DNA from: JACDAL01 sp963849115
GTDB taxonomy: Bacteria; Actinomycetota; CADDZG01; WHSQ01
Assembly (NCBI GenBank): GCA_963849115.1
Contig: CAWKGK010000006.1
Location: forward strand, 1 to 64,000
Reading direction: 5' to 3'
DNA: 64,000 nucleotides
The notes beneath the pieces were generated by a model. That model was not told where the DNA came from, made no database searches, and was given only the letters and a program-made list of their open reading frames with translations. The position numbers and the translations under genes were made by a program. Positions 33,810 to 42,722 of the stretch are shown piece by piece; the stretch's first letter is position 1; every line of letters begins with the position of its first letter.

Positions 33810-34352
33810 GTGCCAGAGCCCGATCCACAGGTCGTCCGGGCCGCGCGCGGCGGCGATTCCGGCGCGTTCGAATCGCTCGTCCGCTTCTACCAGGCCCACG
33901 TGTGGCGGCTGTGCTTCCACCTCCTGCACGACGAGACCCTGGCCGACGACGTCACTCAGGAAGCCCTGGTCAAGGCTTACCGCTTCCTCCCCAGCTATCG
34001 AGGCGAGTCGAAATTCTCGACGTGGCTCTACTCGATCACTCGCAACTGCGCCCTGGACGAGCTCCGCAAGGCAGGCCGGCGCCACGACCTGCTCACCCAG
34101 CTCGGGCACGAGGCCGTCCCCAGCCACCGGGATCACAGCGTCAGGATCGAGGTTCGAGAGGCGATCGCGGCCCTGCCCATCGAGTTGCGGGAGGCCGTGG
34201 TTCTGATCGACATGTTCGGCACCTCCTACTCCGAGGCGTCGGCGATCCTTGGGGTCCCGCTCGGCACCGTGAAGAGCCGCGTCCACCGCGCCCGGCTCGT
34301 CCTGGCGCGCTGGTTGCTGCCCGCCTCACAGGGGAGCGCCGGTGAGGCCTGA
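33810..34352 (+). CDS. ECF-type RNA polymerase sigma factor
   Basis: A 180-residue group 4 sigma factor from GTG 33810 with a GGAGAG ribosome binding site close before it. Region 2 reads FESLVRFYQAHVWRLCFHLL then ADDVTQEALVKAYRFLPSYR and FSTWLYSITRNCALDELRK. Region 4 is AIAALPIELREAVVLIDMFG then SYSEASAILGVPLGTVKSRV and HRARLVLARWLL. It overlaps the anti-sigma gene by 11 bases. Such a pair normally works as a signal-released switch: the anti-sigma factor holds the sigma factor at the membrane until a cell-envelope signal arrives. Confidence 0.95.
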   Translation: MPEPDPQVVRAARGGDSGAFESLVRFYQAHVWRLCFHLLHDETLADDVTQEALVKAYRFLPSYRGESKFSTWLYSITRNCALDELRKAGRRHDLLTQLGHEAVPSHRDHSVRIEVREAIAALPIELREAVVLIDMFGTSYSEASAILGVPLGTVKSRVHRARLVLARWLLPASQGSAGEA

Positions 34353-36171
34353 GCTCGACTGCGGCGCGGTCCTGGAGGACCTCTCCTCGATGCTCGACGG
34401 AGAACTGAATGTGGCGCGCGCGCTCGCCGTGAGGGCCCACCTCGAGACCTGCCCCGAGTGCTCCGAGCAGGTCCGGTCACTGGACGAGGTTCGCCGCGCC
34501 CTGCGGGCCCAACCCGCCGGGGAGGTTCCCGATGTCACCGCCGCAGTCATGCGCAGAGTGGAACACCAACGCCAGCGACGGCAGGTGCGCGGCCCCCTGC
34601 GCGTCGCGGCGGTGGCGGCCGCAGTTGCGGTGCTGCTACTGGTGAGCTCGTCCCTGATCGGCACCCGGCGTCCCCCGGCCTCCGCGCGAGCCTCGGAAGT
34701 CACGAGCGGAGTGCGAGACGCAGCCCGCTCGCTCGACTCCTACCGGGCCCGTTACGAGATCGTCGAGCACGGGTGGCACGAGGCCGTGGCGGTGCGTCGC
34801 TTCGACGCAGAGGTCAGCTTCAGCGCCCCCGAGAGCTTCCGCCTCACGATCCGGGATAACACCTCGTATCCCGATCCGAGCCGGTGGCCCCCCAACGACG
34901 TTGACCTCATCGTCAACGCCCGGAGGTCGTGGATCAGAGAGCCGGACCTTTGTCCCGAGGCCTCGCTACCCGCCTGCTGGACCGGAGCCACCGAGGAGCG
35001 AACGGTGCTCGCCCGGCGCCCCTTCGACGGCGCCGCCGGCCTTCCCTCGGACCTGATCGTCCCGCTCGAGACCCTCTCCACCTCGAACCTTTTCGACCTC
35101 CTGGGGCGCGAACGGATGCTGGGGCGGAGCGCCCTTCATGTGGCGCTGCCCCACCGCCAGGCGGTTCCGCTGATCTCCGCCCTGCAGCAGGGCGGGTCGT
35201 GGCGTGAGTTCTCACCCTTCGATCGCGTCGACCTGTGGCTGGACGCCGAGACTCTGTTCCCGCTGCGCTTCGACGTGCGGCGGGGACGCTCGGCCGCAGG
35301 CCAGGTGCTGCTGTCGGCCCGGGCGACCTCTTTCTCCCAACCTCGAGACTTTGCGCCCGGCACGTTTCGGGCGCCCACCGCAGCTCTCCAGAGGTCGGGC
35401 GGCTTCGAGCAGGACTCGAAGGTGAGCTTCGACGATGTTCGCTCGCCTGAATTCACCGCGGGCCTCCGCCCTTATCGAGCCGGGTCGACCTCGGCGGGTG
35501 AAAGGATCCTCTCTTACGCCCGCGGGCTGACCTGGCTGACGATGGCTGTCGAACGCTCCTCCCAGCCGCCGCGGGGCTATCCGTCGACGGCCGAGCAGGT
35601 GACCCTGGATGGATCAGGCGTCGCCTACTACGAGCCTGCGAGCACCGACTCGAGGCGAAGGGTGGATCTCTATGCTCCCCGCACCCATGCCTCGCTCGAG
35701 TCCAACCTGCCGCGCGCGGTGTTGCTCCGGGTGGCGAGCTCCCTGGACCTGGTGGGGCGCCCTCTCCCTGCTGGAACCGAGCGGAGCGGGCTACGGGTGG
35801 ATCGCCTCGCCTCCTCCGAGTTGCCGGCGCTGGCCTTTGCGGAGACGCCCACCCAGCTTCCGCCGGGCTATCGGACGACCTCCTCGTTCCTGGTCGAGAA
35901 CCGGCGCGGTCATCGCACACTCAGCGTCTATTACCGCCGGGCCCAGGCGGAGTACGACGGCCTCGGAATTCGCACCACACAGTCGCCCTCGGTGCGCTTT
36001 TTGCCTCCTTCCTTCGAGGACCTCCGGCCGGTTACCGTCGACGGCCGCTCCGGGCGCTGGTCGTCCGAGCGCGGCGAGGTCGAGTGGATGGACAAGGGTG
36101 TCTATCGCTCGGTGCGGGCCCCGTCGCTTGGGCGCAAGGCAGCGGTGCAGGTCGCTCGGAGCCTCGAGTGA
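34342..36171 (+). CDS. Anti-sigma factor with zf-HC2 domain and very large extracellular part
   Basis: A 609-residue protein from GTG 34342. The zinc-binding anti-sigma domain is VRAHLETCPECSEQVRSLDE (H-x3-C-x2-C) at about residues 32-51. One transmembrane segment follows at about residues 91-108 (VAAVAAAVAVLLLVSSSLIG). The remaining 500 residues are outside the cell. Their first half has the look of a LolA/RseB-type lipoprotein fold (ARSLDSYRARYEIVEHGWHE; SFSAPESFRLTIRD; DRVDLWLDAETLFPLRFDVR). The second half (TAGLRPYRAGSTSAGERILS to the end) I do not recognise. Typical anti-sigma factors are 80-300 residues, so this one fuses sensor and inhibitor in one chain. GTGA overlap with the next gene. 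Confidence 0.88.
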   Translation: MRPELDCGAVLEDLSSMLDGELNVARALAVRAHLETCPECSEQVRSLDEVRRALRAQPAGEVPDVTAAVMRRVEHQRQRRQVRGPLRVAAVAAAVAVLLLVSSSLIGTRRPPASARASEVTSGVRDAARSLDSYRARYEIVEHGWHEAVAVRRFDAEVSFSAPESFRLTIRDNTSYPDPSRWPPNDVDLIVNARRSWIREPDLCPEASLPACWTGATEERTVLARRPFDGAAGLPSDLIVPLETLSTSNLFDLLGRERMLGRSALHVALPHRQAVPLISALQQGGSWREFSPFDRVDLWLDAETLFPLRFDVRRGRSAAGQVLLSARATSFSQPRDFAPGTFRAPTAALQRSGGFEQDSKVSFDDVRSPEFTAGLRPYRAGSTSAGERILSYARGLTWLTMAVERSSQPPRGYPSTAEQVTLDGSGVAYYEPASTDSRRRVDLYAPRTHASLESNLPRAVLLRVASSLDLVGRPLPAGTERSGLRVDRLASSELPALAFAETPTQLPPGYRTTSSFLVENRRGHRTLSVYYRRAQAEYDGLGIRTTQSPSVRFLPPSFEDLRPVTVDGRSGRWSSERGEVEWMDKGVYRSVRAPSLGRKAAVQVARSLE

Positions 36172-37361
36172 AGCGCATCGCCCGCAGGTTCCTACCCAAC
36201 GCCGCCGCCGCGCTGGCCGGCCTGCTGGTAGGGGCTGTGGTCATGCTGGCGGGCGAAGGTCTGACGCTGCCGGCCTTCGACCCCCCCGCCCCCGACTCCT
36301 CCTCCGAGCGGCCGCGGGCCTCCGCCAGAGCCCCGGCCGCCCTGCTGGCGTGGGCGGTGGGAGGGCTCCCCAAGGGCAGTGAGGCGGCCATCGAGAAGGT
36401 GCCGGGGGTGCTGAACGCGACCACGGTGGAGGCCGGGCTCGACTGGATGAGGAAATCTCGCACGGTGGAAGGCCGCCTTCTGCAGCGCCCCCGGGACGGC
36501 CGCATGGTACCGATCGAGGCCGCCCTCATCGAGCCGCGTGAGTACGCGCAGCTGGTGCCGGTCTCGGAGCGGCAGCTGGTGCTGGGGCTGCGGCGCGACG
36601 AGCTGTTGATGGCCGCCACCGAGGCGCGGCTCAGGGGGGCCGGGAGCGGAATGAGTATGAGGCTCCAGGACGGTTGGATGGGGGCCGCGGGCGTGGTCTC
36701 GGACGCCACCGCCAATGGCTACGAGGTACTCATGCGGCGCCCCGCCCCGGACTCGTGGCACAACTCGGACAGGTTCGTCTTGGCTCTGGTGTCGAGTTGT
36801 TCGCGCGGAGCGATCATGAGCCGCCTGAAACCCCTGCTCGAGCCCGGCGTGGCCGTTCGCCTCCGCTGTGGGCGCGAGCAGCCGTTCCTCAGATACGGGG
36901 ACTCCGTGCTTCCGCAGCTCCTGATAAAGGAGGCCTTCGGTGAGTTCTCGGCTCGGCCCCTTCCGGACGGGACCTTGGATATCGACCCGGCCTGGAGACG
37001 CCGCCACATCGTCACGGCCAGGGTCCCGCTGCTCCCGGATGTGACCTGCCACCGCGCTCTTCTGCCTCAGCTTCGAGGGGCGCTCGGCGAGCTCGAGGCC
37101 AGGGGCCTGTCTCACGTGGTGGATCCCGCGCAATACGCCGGCTGCTTCGCTCCCCGCTTCATCGGGCGCGACCCCGACGGGCGACTTTCGCACCATTCCT
37201 GGGGCATCGCTCTCGATGTAAACGCCTTGGAGAACACCTTCGGCTCCAAGGCGGATCAGGACCCACGACTGGTGGCGGTGATGGAGGGCTGGGGCTTCAC
37301 CTGGGGCGGCGGCTGGCTGGTGCCCGATCCGATGCATTTCGAGTGGCTGAGGTGGCCATGA
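36168..37361 (+). CDS. Membrane-anchored M15 (VanY-like) D-Ala-D-Ala carboxypeptidase family protein
   Basis: A 397-residue protein from GTG 36168, overlapping the anti-sigma stop by GTGA. An N-terminal membrane anchor (LPNAAAALAGLLVGAVVMLA) is followed by about 220 residues I do not recognise. The C-terminal M15 peptidase domain has the zinc motif SHHSWGIALDVN (S-x-H-x-x-G-x-A-x-D) and the second ligand motif DPMHFEWLRW. Such enzymes trim peptidoglycan stem peptides. Co-operation with the sigma/anti-sigma pair points to a cell-wall response. Residues such as RLQDGWMGAAGVVSDATANG in the middle part may form a substrate or partner domain. Confidence 0.82.
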   Translation: MKRIARRFLPNAAAALAGLLVGAVVMLAGEGLTLPAFDPPAPDSSSERPRASARAPAALLAWAVGGLPKGSEAAIEKVPGVLNATTVEAGLDWMRKSRTVEGRLLQRPRDGRMVPIEAALIEPREYAQLVPVSERQLVLGLRRDELLMAATEARLRGAGSGMSMRLQDGWMGAAGVVSDATANGYEVLMRRPAPDSWHNSDRFVLALVSSCSRGAIMSRLKPLLEPGVAVRLRCGREQPFLRYGDSVLPQLLIKEAFGEFSARPLPDGTLDIDPAWRRRHIVTARVPLLPDVTCHRALLPQLRGALGELEARGLSHVVDPAQYAGCFAPRFIGRDPDGRLSHHSWGIALDVNALENTFGSKADQDPRLVAVMEGWGFTWGGGWLVPDPMHFEWLRWP

Positions 37362-37783
37362 AAGTCTACGAAGCCACATCGACGATCGACGCCGACCCCC
37401 GGACCATCTGGTCCATCCTGATCGATGCCCCCTCGTACTCGCAGTGGGACTCGGGGGTGAAGCAAGTGGAGGGCCGCATCGCCCCGGGCGAAAAGATCAA
37501 AGTCGTCTCCGAAGCCAACCCGTCGCGGTCGTTTCCGGTGAAGGTGACTAACTTCCAACCGGACAAGGCGATGACCTGGAGCGGCGGCATGCCTCTAGGG
37601 CTGTTCAAGGGTGTCCGCACCTTCTCGCTGTCGCCGCAGGGCACGGGAGCAACGAAGTTCACCGTGCGAGAGGAGTACACGGGCCCTCTCCTGCCTCTGA
37701 TCTGGAAGTCGATGCCCGACCTGCAGCCCTCTTTTGACAAGTTCGCCGTTGGTCTCAAGAGACGGGCCGAGACTGGGAGCTGA
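37358..37783 (+). CDS. SRPBCC-family (polyketide cyclase/START-like) protein
   Basis: A 141-residue protein from ATG 37358, with an ATGA overlap with the peptidase gene. It shows the SRPBCC lipid-binding fold: KVYEATSTIDADPRTIWSIL then DAPSYSQWDSGVKQVEGRIA, FSLSPQGTGATKFTVREEYT and a C-terminal helix SFDKFAVGLKRRAE. The internal cavity of this fold binds small hydrophobic molecules; the ligand is unknown. It closes the four-gene ECF operon, so it may act on or sense a lipid signal, but this is inference from position only. Confidence 0.87.
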   Translation: MKVYEATSTIDADPRTIWSILIDAPSYSQWDSGVKQVEGRIAPGEKIKVVSEANPSRSFPVKVTNFQPDKAMTWSGGMPLGLFKGVRTFSLSPQGTGATKFTVREEYTGPLLPLIWKSMPDLQPSFDKFAVGLKRRAETGS

Positions 37784-37825
37784 GCCTCCCCCATCGGTTT
37801 TGAGCGTCCGGGGGAGGAGAGGAAC

Positions 37826-38308
37826 CTACTCTTCCACGCGCAAAACGCTATAGGCGAGCTCGACGGCCCCCTCGGGGTCCGAGGCCTGCTCGAAGGCAGC
37901 CACCACCCCGCCCTCCTTGTGGAGCTCCCAGGTACCCAGGCCGACCACCGGGACGCCGGTCTTGAGCGCCAGGGCCACCTCCGAGAGTGTTCCGAACTCC
38001 CCCGCGACTGCAATCAAGACGTCCGAGGCACGGACCAAGAGGGCGTTGCGCATCTCCCCCATGCCGGTCGGCAGGGCCACGTCCACCCACGGGTTGGCGT
38101 CGGAGCGATCCAGACCGGGCAGGATGCCAAGAGTTATGCCCCCGGCCGACTTGGCCCCGCGGCAGGCGGCCTCCATGACGCCCCCCAGGCCCCCGGTGAC
38201 GACTACCGCGCCGCGCGCGGCCAGCAGAGATCCGACACGCTCGGCGGCGGTGAGCTCGGATGCTTGGGCCTGACTGGGACCCGATATCGCGACATAGGCT
38301 GGAGTCAC
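37826..38308 (-). CDS. LOG-like / TIGR00725 family protein (Rossmann fold)
   Basis: About 160 residues from GTG 38308 (VTPAYVAISGPSQAQASELT). Family motifs are GAVVVTGGLGGVMEAACRGA and GGITLGILPGLDRSDANPWV, plus SDVLIAVAGEFGTLSEVALA (the PGGxGTxxE-like site as AGEFGTLSE). These proteins are related to cytokinin-activating LOG phosphoribohydrolases, but the exact substrate of the TIGR00725 group is not known to me. A longer start at ATG 38368 would overlap the HD-GYP gene. It converges with the ECF operon. Confidence 0.82.
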   Translation of the reverse strand: MTPAYVAISGPSQAQASELTAAERVGSLLAARGAVVVTGGLGGVMEAACRGAKSAGGITLGILPGLDRSDANPWVDVALPTGMGEMRNALLVRASDVLIAVAGEFGTLSEVALALKTGVPVVGLGTWELHKEGGVVAAFEQASDPEGAVELAYSVLRVEE

Positions 38309-38333
38309 ACCCCCGGTAATAGCATTCCCGAGC

Positions 38334-39513
38334 TCAGACTGCGTACCGGACCAGCCGCTCCTCGACATGATCTTGACCCAGGCTCCTCACAACCTCCACG
38401 AGCATCCTGGCGCACGCGGGGTCGAATTGGCCTCCGGCATTTCGAGACAGCTCCGCGAACGCATGCTCGAGCGACAAAGCTTTGCGATAGGGGCGGTCCG
38501 ACGTCATGGCATCGAAGGAGTCGCAGACGGAGACGATGCGGGCACCGATGGGGATGTCCTCGCCGGCGAGCCCGTCCGGATAGCCGCGCCCGTCCCACCT
38601 CTCATGATGGTGCCGGACGATGGGCCACGCAGGCATCAAGAAGTCGACCGAATGCAGCATCTGCTCTCCGATCACCGGATGCCTCTTCATCAACTTCCAC
38701 TCGTGCTCGTCGAGCGAGCCCGTCTTGAGGAGAATCGAGTCGGGGACACCGATCTTGCCGACATCGTGCAGGATCGAACCCAGCTTCACCGCCCGCCGTT
38801 CCTCGCTGGGGAGCTTCAAGGCGACCGCCAACGCAGTGGAAAGATCCCGGATACGTCCGGCGTGTGCTTCGGTGTAGGGGTCCCTCGCCTCTAGAGCCGA
38901 CACGAGAGCTTCCATCGTCATGGTGTAGTGGCTCTCGAGCTGCGCGGCGAGCTCGAGACGAGTAAGCGCGCTGAGACGCGAACGCACACAGCACGTCCAC
39001 CCGGGCGGGGTCGTCGTGGCGGTAGGCCCGGTCCTCGATGCGGTACGCCTCGACCGCCGCGAACGGCGCTCCCGCGTGAACCAGTCGGCAGATGAGCATT
39101 CGAGAGAAGCCGTACTTGCCGAGAAAGCGGATCTCGTTGGGATCGGCCTCGGGGTCCGATGTCGATATCTCCAGCGCCTTGCCGCTCATGAGCACCTCAC
39201 GAGTGGCGGGGTAGTCGGCCAGGCCGTACTCCTCGGCGACGAAGTTCAGGGTTGCCGGTGGTCGGACGCTGGCCCCCCCATCACAAACCAGGTTCCGCTC
39301 CGGGTCGTAGCGCGACACCAGGACGGCGTCGGCGCCCACCTCTCGTCTGACGGCGTGGGCGAGCCCGGCCAGAAGGTCTGAAACGTCGACCGCTTCCTGG
39401 ATTGGTCCGAGATCCGAGACCAGCTCGGCCATGCTCCGGGTAGCCCGCTCCAAGCCGGTCGGGTGCATGGCCGGCTCGATTCCGTAGAGCAATGACTGGT
39501 TTGGCGAGGACAT
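38334..39513 (-). pseudogene. GAF plus HD-GYP domain protein (c-di-GMP phosphodiesterase type), one frameshift
   Basis: ATG 39513 starts MSSPNQSLLYGIEPAMHPTG. A GAF domain follows (SDLLAGLAHAVRREVGADAV, then GKALEISTSDPEADPNEIRF). Near 38980 the frame shifts by one base; the next frame reads LTRLELAAQLESHYTMTMEA. After that a complete HD-GYP domain is present: LEARDPYTEAHAGRIRDLST, LHDVGKIGVPDSILLKTGSL, RHHHERWDGRGYPDGLAGED and RIVSVCDSFDAMTSDRPYRK. HD and GYP motifs are intact, so the domain could be active if expressed alone. Two-part expression is possible but unlikely; I treat it as a pseudogene with one shift. Confidence 0.82.
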
Positions 39514-39597
39514 GTTCCCCCGGTCTGGGCTTGGGACTGATGCTTTTTGTGTTTCTTGTCGGCAAATGAAGGTCCGCCCTTGAACCAAGGCAAGCCC

Positions 39598-39648
39598 CGC
39601 CGAGTGGTGGTGAGGTGCTCCATGTGGTCATCTGGCCACCACTCGGCG
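39598..39648. repeat. Hairpin element, family B, copy 2
   Basis: Perfect inverted repeat CGCCGAGTGGTGG (39598-39610) and CCACCACTCGGCG (39636-39648) around a 25-base loop starting TGAGGTGCTCCATG. Stem and loop lengths equal those of the copy at 23329. Within the stem one position is G-C here and C-G there, a compensated change. It lies between hemW and the HD-GYP gene. Confidence 0.8.
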
Positions 39649-39661
39649 AGAAGTTGTGCGG

Positions 39662-40834
39662 CTAGAGCAGGCGACAGCTCACCTCGTTGGCGACGAGCGT
39701 GGCGCGCTCGGTGAGGCGCATCCACCCGTCGACGCGTTCGAGCAGCCCGAGGCCCTCGAGTGCGTCGATTTCCGCTCCGCGCTCGGCCAGGGCACCGTCG
39801 AAGCGGGCGTCGAAAGCTGCCAGCTCGACCCCCGAAACCAAGCGCAGGCCCAGGACCAGGGCCTCTCCGGCTCGCTCGGCCGGCGGCAGCGTCTCCGAGC
39901 CGGAGCGGGGCTCGGCCCCCGACCCCACCGCGGCGATGAAATCTCGCGGGAGCCTCAGGTTCCACCACCTCGTGCCGTCGAGATGGCCGTGGGCGCCGGC
40001 GCCGAAGGCTGCGTAGTCGCCGGCAGACCAGTAGAGGACGTTGTGGCGCGAGGCGCGGCCGGACCGGCTCCAGTTAGAGACCTCGTAGCGCTCGAAGCCG
40101 GCCGAGTCCAACAATGAGCACGCCTCCAGGTAGCGGTCGGCCTGGACGTCGGGATCGACGTCCGCCACGCGGCCCGTCGTGACCAGCGTGGCCAGCGGCG
40201 TCCCCTCCTCGATGGTGAGAGCGTAGGCGGAAACGTGCTCGACCCCGGCGTCGATCACGCCCTCGAGCGAGCGGCGCCAGTCGTCGTCTGACTCCCACAC
40301 CGAGCCGTAGATGAGGTCGGCATTGATGTCGGTGGCGCCCGCCCGGCGGGCCTCCGCCAGCGCAGCCAGCGCCCGCTCACCCGAGTGGGTTCGTCCCAGC
40401 CCCGTGAGCACCTTGGGCACGAGAGACTGCACCCCCAGGGAGAAGCGATTGAACCCCGCTTGGAGCAGCGCTTCGAAGCTCGCCTCGGATACCGTCTCGG
40501 GGTTGGCCTCGATCGTCACCTCCGCACCCTTCTCGAGCCCGAAACGGCGCCGCACCGCGCTCAGGATCTCGGCGAGCTGGGCCGCACTCAGAAGCGTCGG
40601 GGTCCCTCCGCCGAAAAAGACCGAGGAGGCCGTCCGGGCCGCCAGCGGGCTCTGCTCGATCGAAGCGACCACTGCCTCGACGTAGGAGGAGTGAAGCTCG
40701 CCGCGGCTCTCGTAGGTGTTGAAGTCGCAATAGTGGCAACGGTGCAGGCAGAAGGGAATGTGGACGTAGACGCCGAAGCCGGGCTCTGCCTGCCAGCGCC
40801 CCGAGCGCAGCGGACTGGGAACGGCGAGGGTCAT
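39662..40834 (-). CDS. hemW: Radical SAM heme chaperone HemW
   Basis: About 390 residues from ATG 40834. The radical SAM motif is YVHIPFCLHRCHYCDFNTYE (C-x3-C-x2-C-x-F). SVFFGGGTPTLLSAAQLAEI, VTIEANPETVSEASFEALLQ and GFNRFSLGVQSLVPKVLTGL are typical of HemW and HemN. The C-terminal ALVLGLRLVSGVELAAFDAR is the HemN_C domain. The CxxxCxxCDF form with no further cysteine favours the heme chaperone HemW over coproporphyrinogen dehydrogenase. The start overlaps the lepA stop (ATGA), the usual lepA-hemW arrangement. In many genomes hrcA follows next; here a cassette separates them. Confidence 0.94.
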   Translation of the reverse strand: MTLAVPSPLRSGRWQAEPGFGVYVHIPFCLHRCHYCDFNTYESRGELHSSYVEAVVASIEQSPLAARTASSVFFGGGTPTLLSAAQLAEILSAVRRRFGLEKGAEVTIEANPETVSEASFEALLQAGFNRFSLGVQSLVPKVLTGLGRTHSGERALAALAEARRAGATDINADLIYGSVWESDDDWRRSLEGVIDAGVEHVSAYALTIEEGTPLATLVTTGRVADVDPDVQADRYLEACSLLDSAGFERYEVSNWSRSGRASRHNVLYWSAGDYAAFGAGAHGHLDGTRWWNLRLPRDFIAAVGSGAEPRSGSETLPPAERAGEALVLGLRLVSGVELAAFDARFDGALAERGAEIDALEGLGLLERVDGWMRLTERATLVANEVSCRLL

Positions 40835-42642
40835 GACTGTCCCGAGGGCTCGAGCTTGAGGGCCTCGATGAAGGCGGACTGCGGCACCTCTACCGAGCCG
40901 ATCTGCTTCATGCGACGCTTGCCCTCCTTCTGGCGCTCGAGGAGCTTGCGCTTTCTCGAGACATCGCCGCCGTAGCACTTGGCGAGCACATCCTTGCGCT
41001 TGGCCTTGACCGTCTCCCGTGCGATGACGCGCGACCCGATTGCAGCCTGGATGGGAACGTCGAAGAGCTGGCGCGGTATGAGCTTTCGCAGGCGCTCGGT
41101 CATCGTCTTGCCGTACTCGTAAGCCTTGTCCCGATGGACGATGGTCGAGAACGCGTCCACCGGCTGCTGGTTCAGCAGCACATCGACTTTGACGAGATGA
41201 GACGAGTACTGTCCGGCGGGCTCGTAGTCGAGCGATGCATAACCTTTGGTCTTGCTCTTCAACTGATCGAAGAAGTCGAAGATGATCTCAGCAAGCGGCA
41301 TCTGATATCGGATCTCGACCCTTTCGGTCGACAGGTAATGCATCTCCTTGAGCTCGCCGCGCCGCTCCTGACACAGTTGCATGACCGTGCCTACATAGTC
41401 GGACGGAGTGACGATCATGGCTGAGACATAGGGCTCGAGCACTTCCTCGATGTCTGAGGGGTCGGGCATCTCGCTGGGGTTTCGCACAATCCGCCGTGTG
41501 CGATCGGTAAGCTCGATCTCGTAGCCGACCGACGGGGCCGAAGCGATCAGGGAGAGGTCGAACTCGCGCTCGAGCCGCTCTCTCACTATCTCCATGTGCA
41601 GAAGGCCGAGAAAGCCGCACCTGAAACCGAACCCGAGCGCGCCCGAGGACTCCGGTTCGTAGACCAAGGAGGCGTCGTTGAGCTTGAGTTTGTCGAGCGC
41701 GTCCCGAAGGATCGGGAAGTCGTCGCCCTCGACCGGATAGATGCCGGCGTAGACCATGGGCTTGGGCTCCCGATAGCCGGGAAGGGGGACGACGGCGCCG
41801 TGCGGGCGGGTCGTGACGGTGTCGCCCACCTTGGCCTGGCTGACGTCTTTGATCCCGGAGATGAGATAGCCCACGGCCCCCGTCTCCAGCCGCTTCACCG
41901 CCTGGGCGTCGGGCGCCATGATGCCGATCTCGTCCGCATCCACCTCGGTTCCGGCAGCCATGAACAGGATCGGGGTCCTGGCATCGAGATGCCCGTCGAT
42001 CGCCCGAAGATAGGCGACCACACCTCTGTAGGAGTCGTAGTAGGAGTCGAATACGAGAGCTCGCAGGGGGGCGGAGGGGTCTCCCTTGGGGGGAGGAACC
42101 GAGCTGACGATCCGCTCGAGCAGCTCGGGCACGCCCTCACCGGTCTTGGCCGAAATGCGCAGGACCTCGGTGGCGTCGCAGCCGATGAGCGCGGCGAGCT
42201 CCTCTGCGAACTTGTCCGGCTGCGCCGCGGGCAGGTCGATCTTGTTGAGCACCGGGATGATCTCGAGCCCGGCGTCGACCGCCAGGTAGAGGTTCGTGAG
42301 CGTCTGCGCCTCGATGCCCTGGGCCGCGTCGACCAGCAGTACGACTCCGTCACAGGCGGCGAGCGAGCGCGACACCTCGTAGCCAAAGTCGACGTGCCCG
42401 GGCGTGTCGATGAGGTTGACCTCATAGGTTTCGCCGTCGCCCGCCCGATACTCCATACGCACAGCGGCGGCCTTGATCGTGATGCCGCGCTCGCGCTCCA
42501 GATCCATGCGGTCGAGATACTGCTCACGCATGTCCCGGTCGGAGACCGTGCCGGTGAGCTGAAGCAGCCGGTCCGAGAGCGTGCTCTTGCCGTGGTCGAT
42601 ATGGGCGATGACGGCCACGGCTCGTTGATGCAGGGGATCCAT
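40831..42642 (-). CDS. lepA: Elongation factor 4 (LepA)
   Basis: A 603-residue translational GTPase that back-translocates or rescues stalled ribosomes. G1 is AHIDHGKSTLSDRLLQLTGT, switch II region is DTPGHVDFGYEVSRSLAACD, and G4 is NKIDLPAAQPDKF. Domain II and the characteristic LepA C-terminal domain are complete (RKLIPRQLFDVPIQAAIGSR; KCYGGDVSRKRKLLERQKEG). Length matches the family. The ATG at 42642 lies 80 bases from the divergent rpsT start. Confidence 0.98.
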   Translation of the reverse strand: MDPLHQRAVAVIAHIDHGKSTLSDRLLQLTGTVSDRDMREQYLDRMDLERERGITIKAAAVRMEYRAGDGETYEVNLIDTPGHVDFGYEVSRSLAACDGVVLLVDAAQGIEAQTLTNLYLAVDAGLEIIPVLNKIDLPAAQPDKFAEELAALIGCDATEVLRISAKTGEGVPELLERIVSSVPPPKGDPSAPLRALVFDSYYDSYRGVVAYLRAIDGHLDARTPILFMAAGTEVDADEIGIMAPDAQAVKRLETGAVGYLISGIKDVSQAKVGDTVTTRPHGAVVPLPGYREPKPMVYAGIYPVEGDDFPILRDALDKLKLNDASLVYEPESSGALGFGFRCGFLGLLHMEIVRERLEREFDLSLIASAPSVGYEIELTDRTRRIVRNPSEMPDPSDIEEVLEPYVSAMIVTPSDYVGTVMQLCQERRGELKEMHYLSTERVEIRYQMPLAEIIFDFFDQLKSKTKGYASLDYEPAGQYSSHLVKVDVLLNQQPVDAFSTIVHRDKAYEYGKTMTERLRKLIPRQLFDVPIQAAIGSRVIARETVKAKRKDVLAKCYGGDVSRKRKLLERQKEGKRRMKQIGSVEVPQSAFIEALKLEPSGQS

Positions 42643-42722
42643 GCCCCAAAGCCTAGTGGACGGTTCTGGTATCCTGAGCGGCGCTCAAACGACCTTCATT
42701 CCCATAGTTTAGGAAAGCTTCC

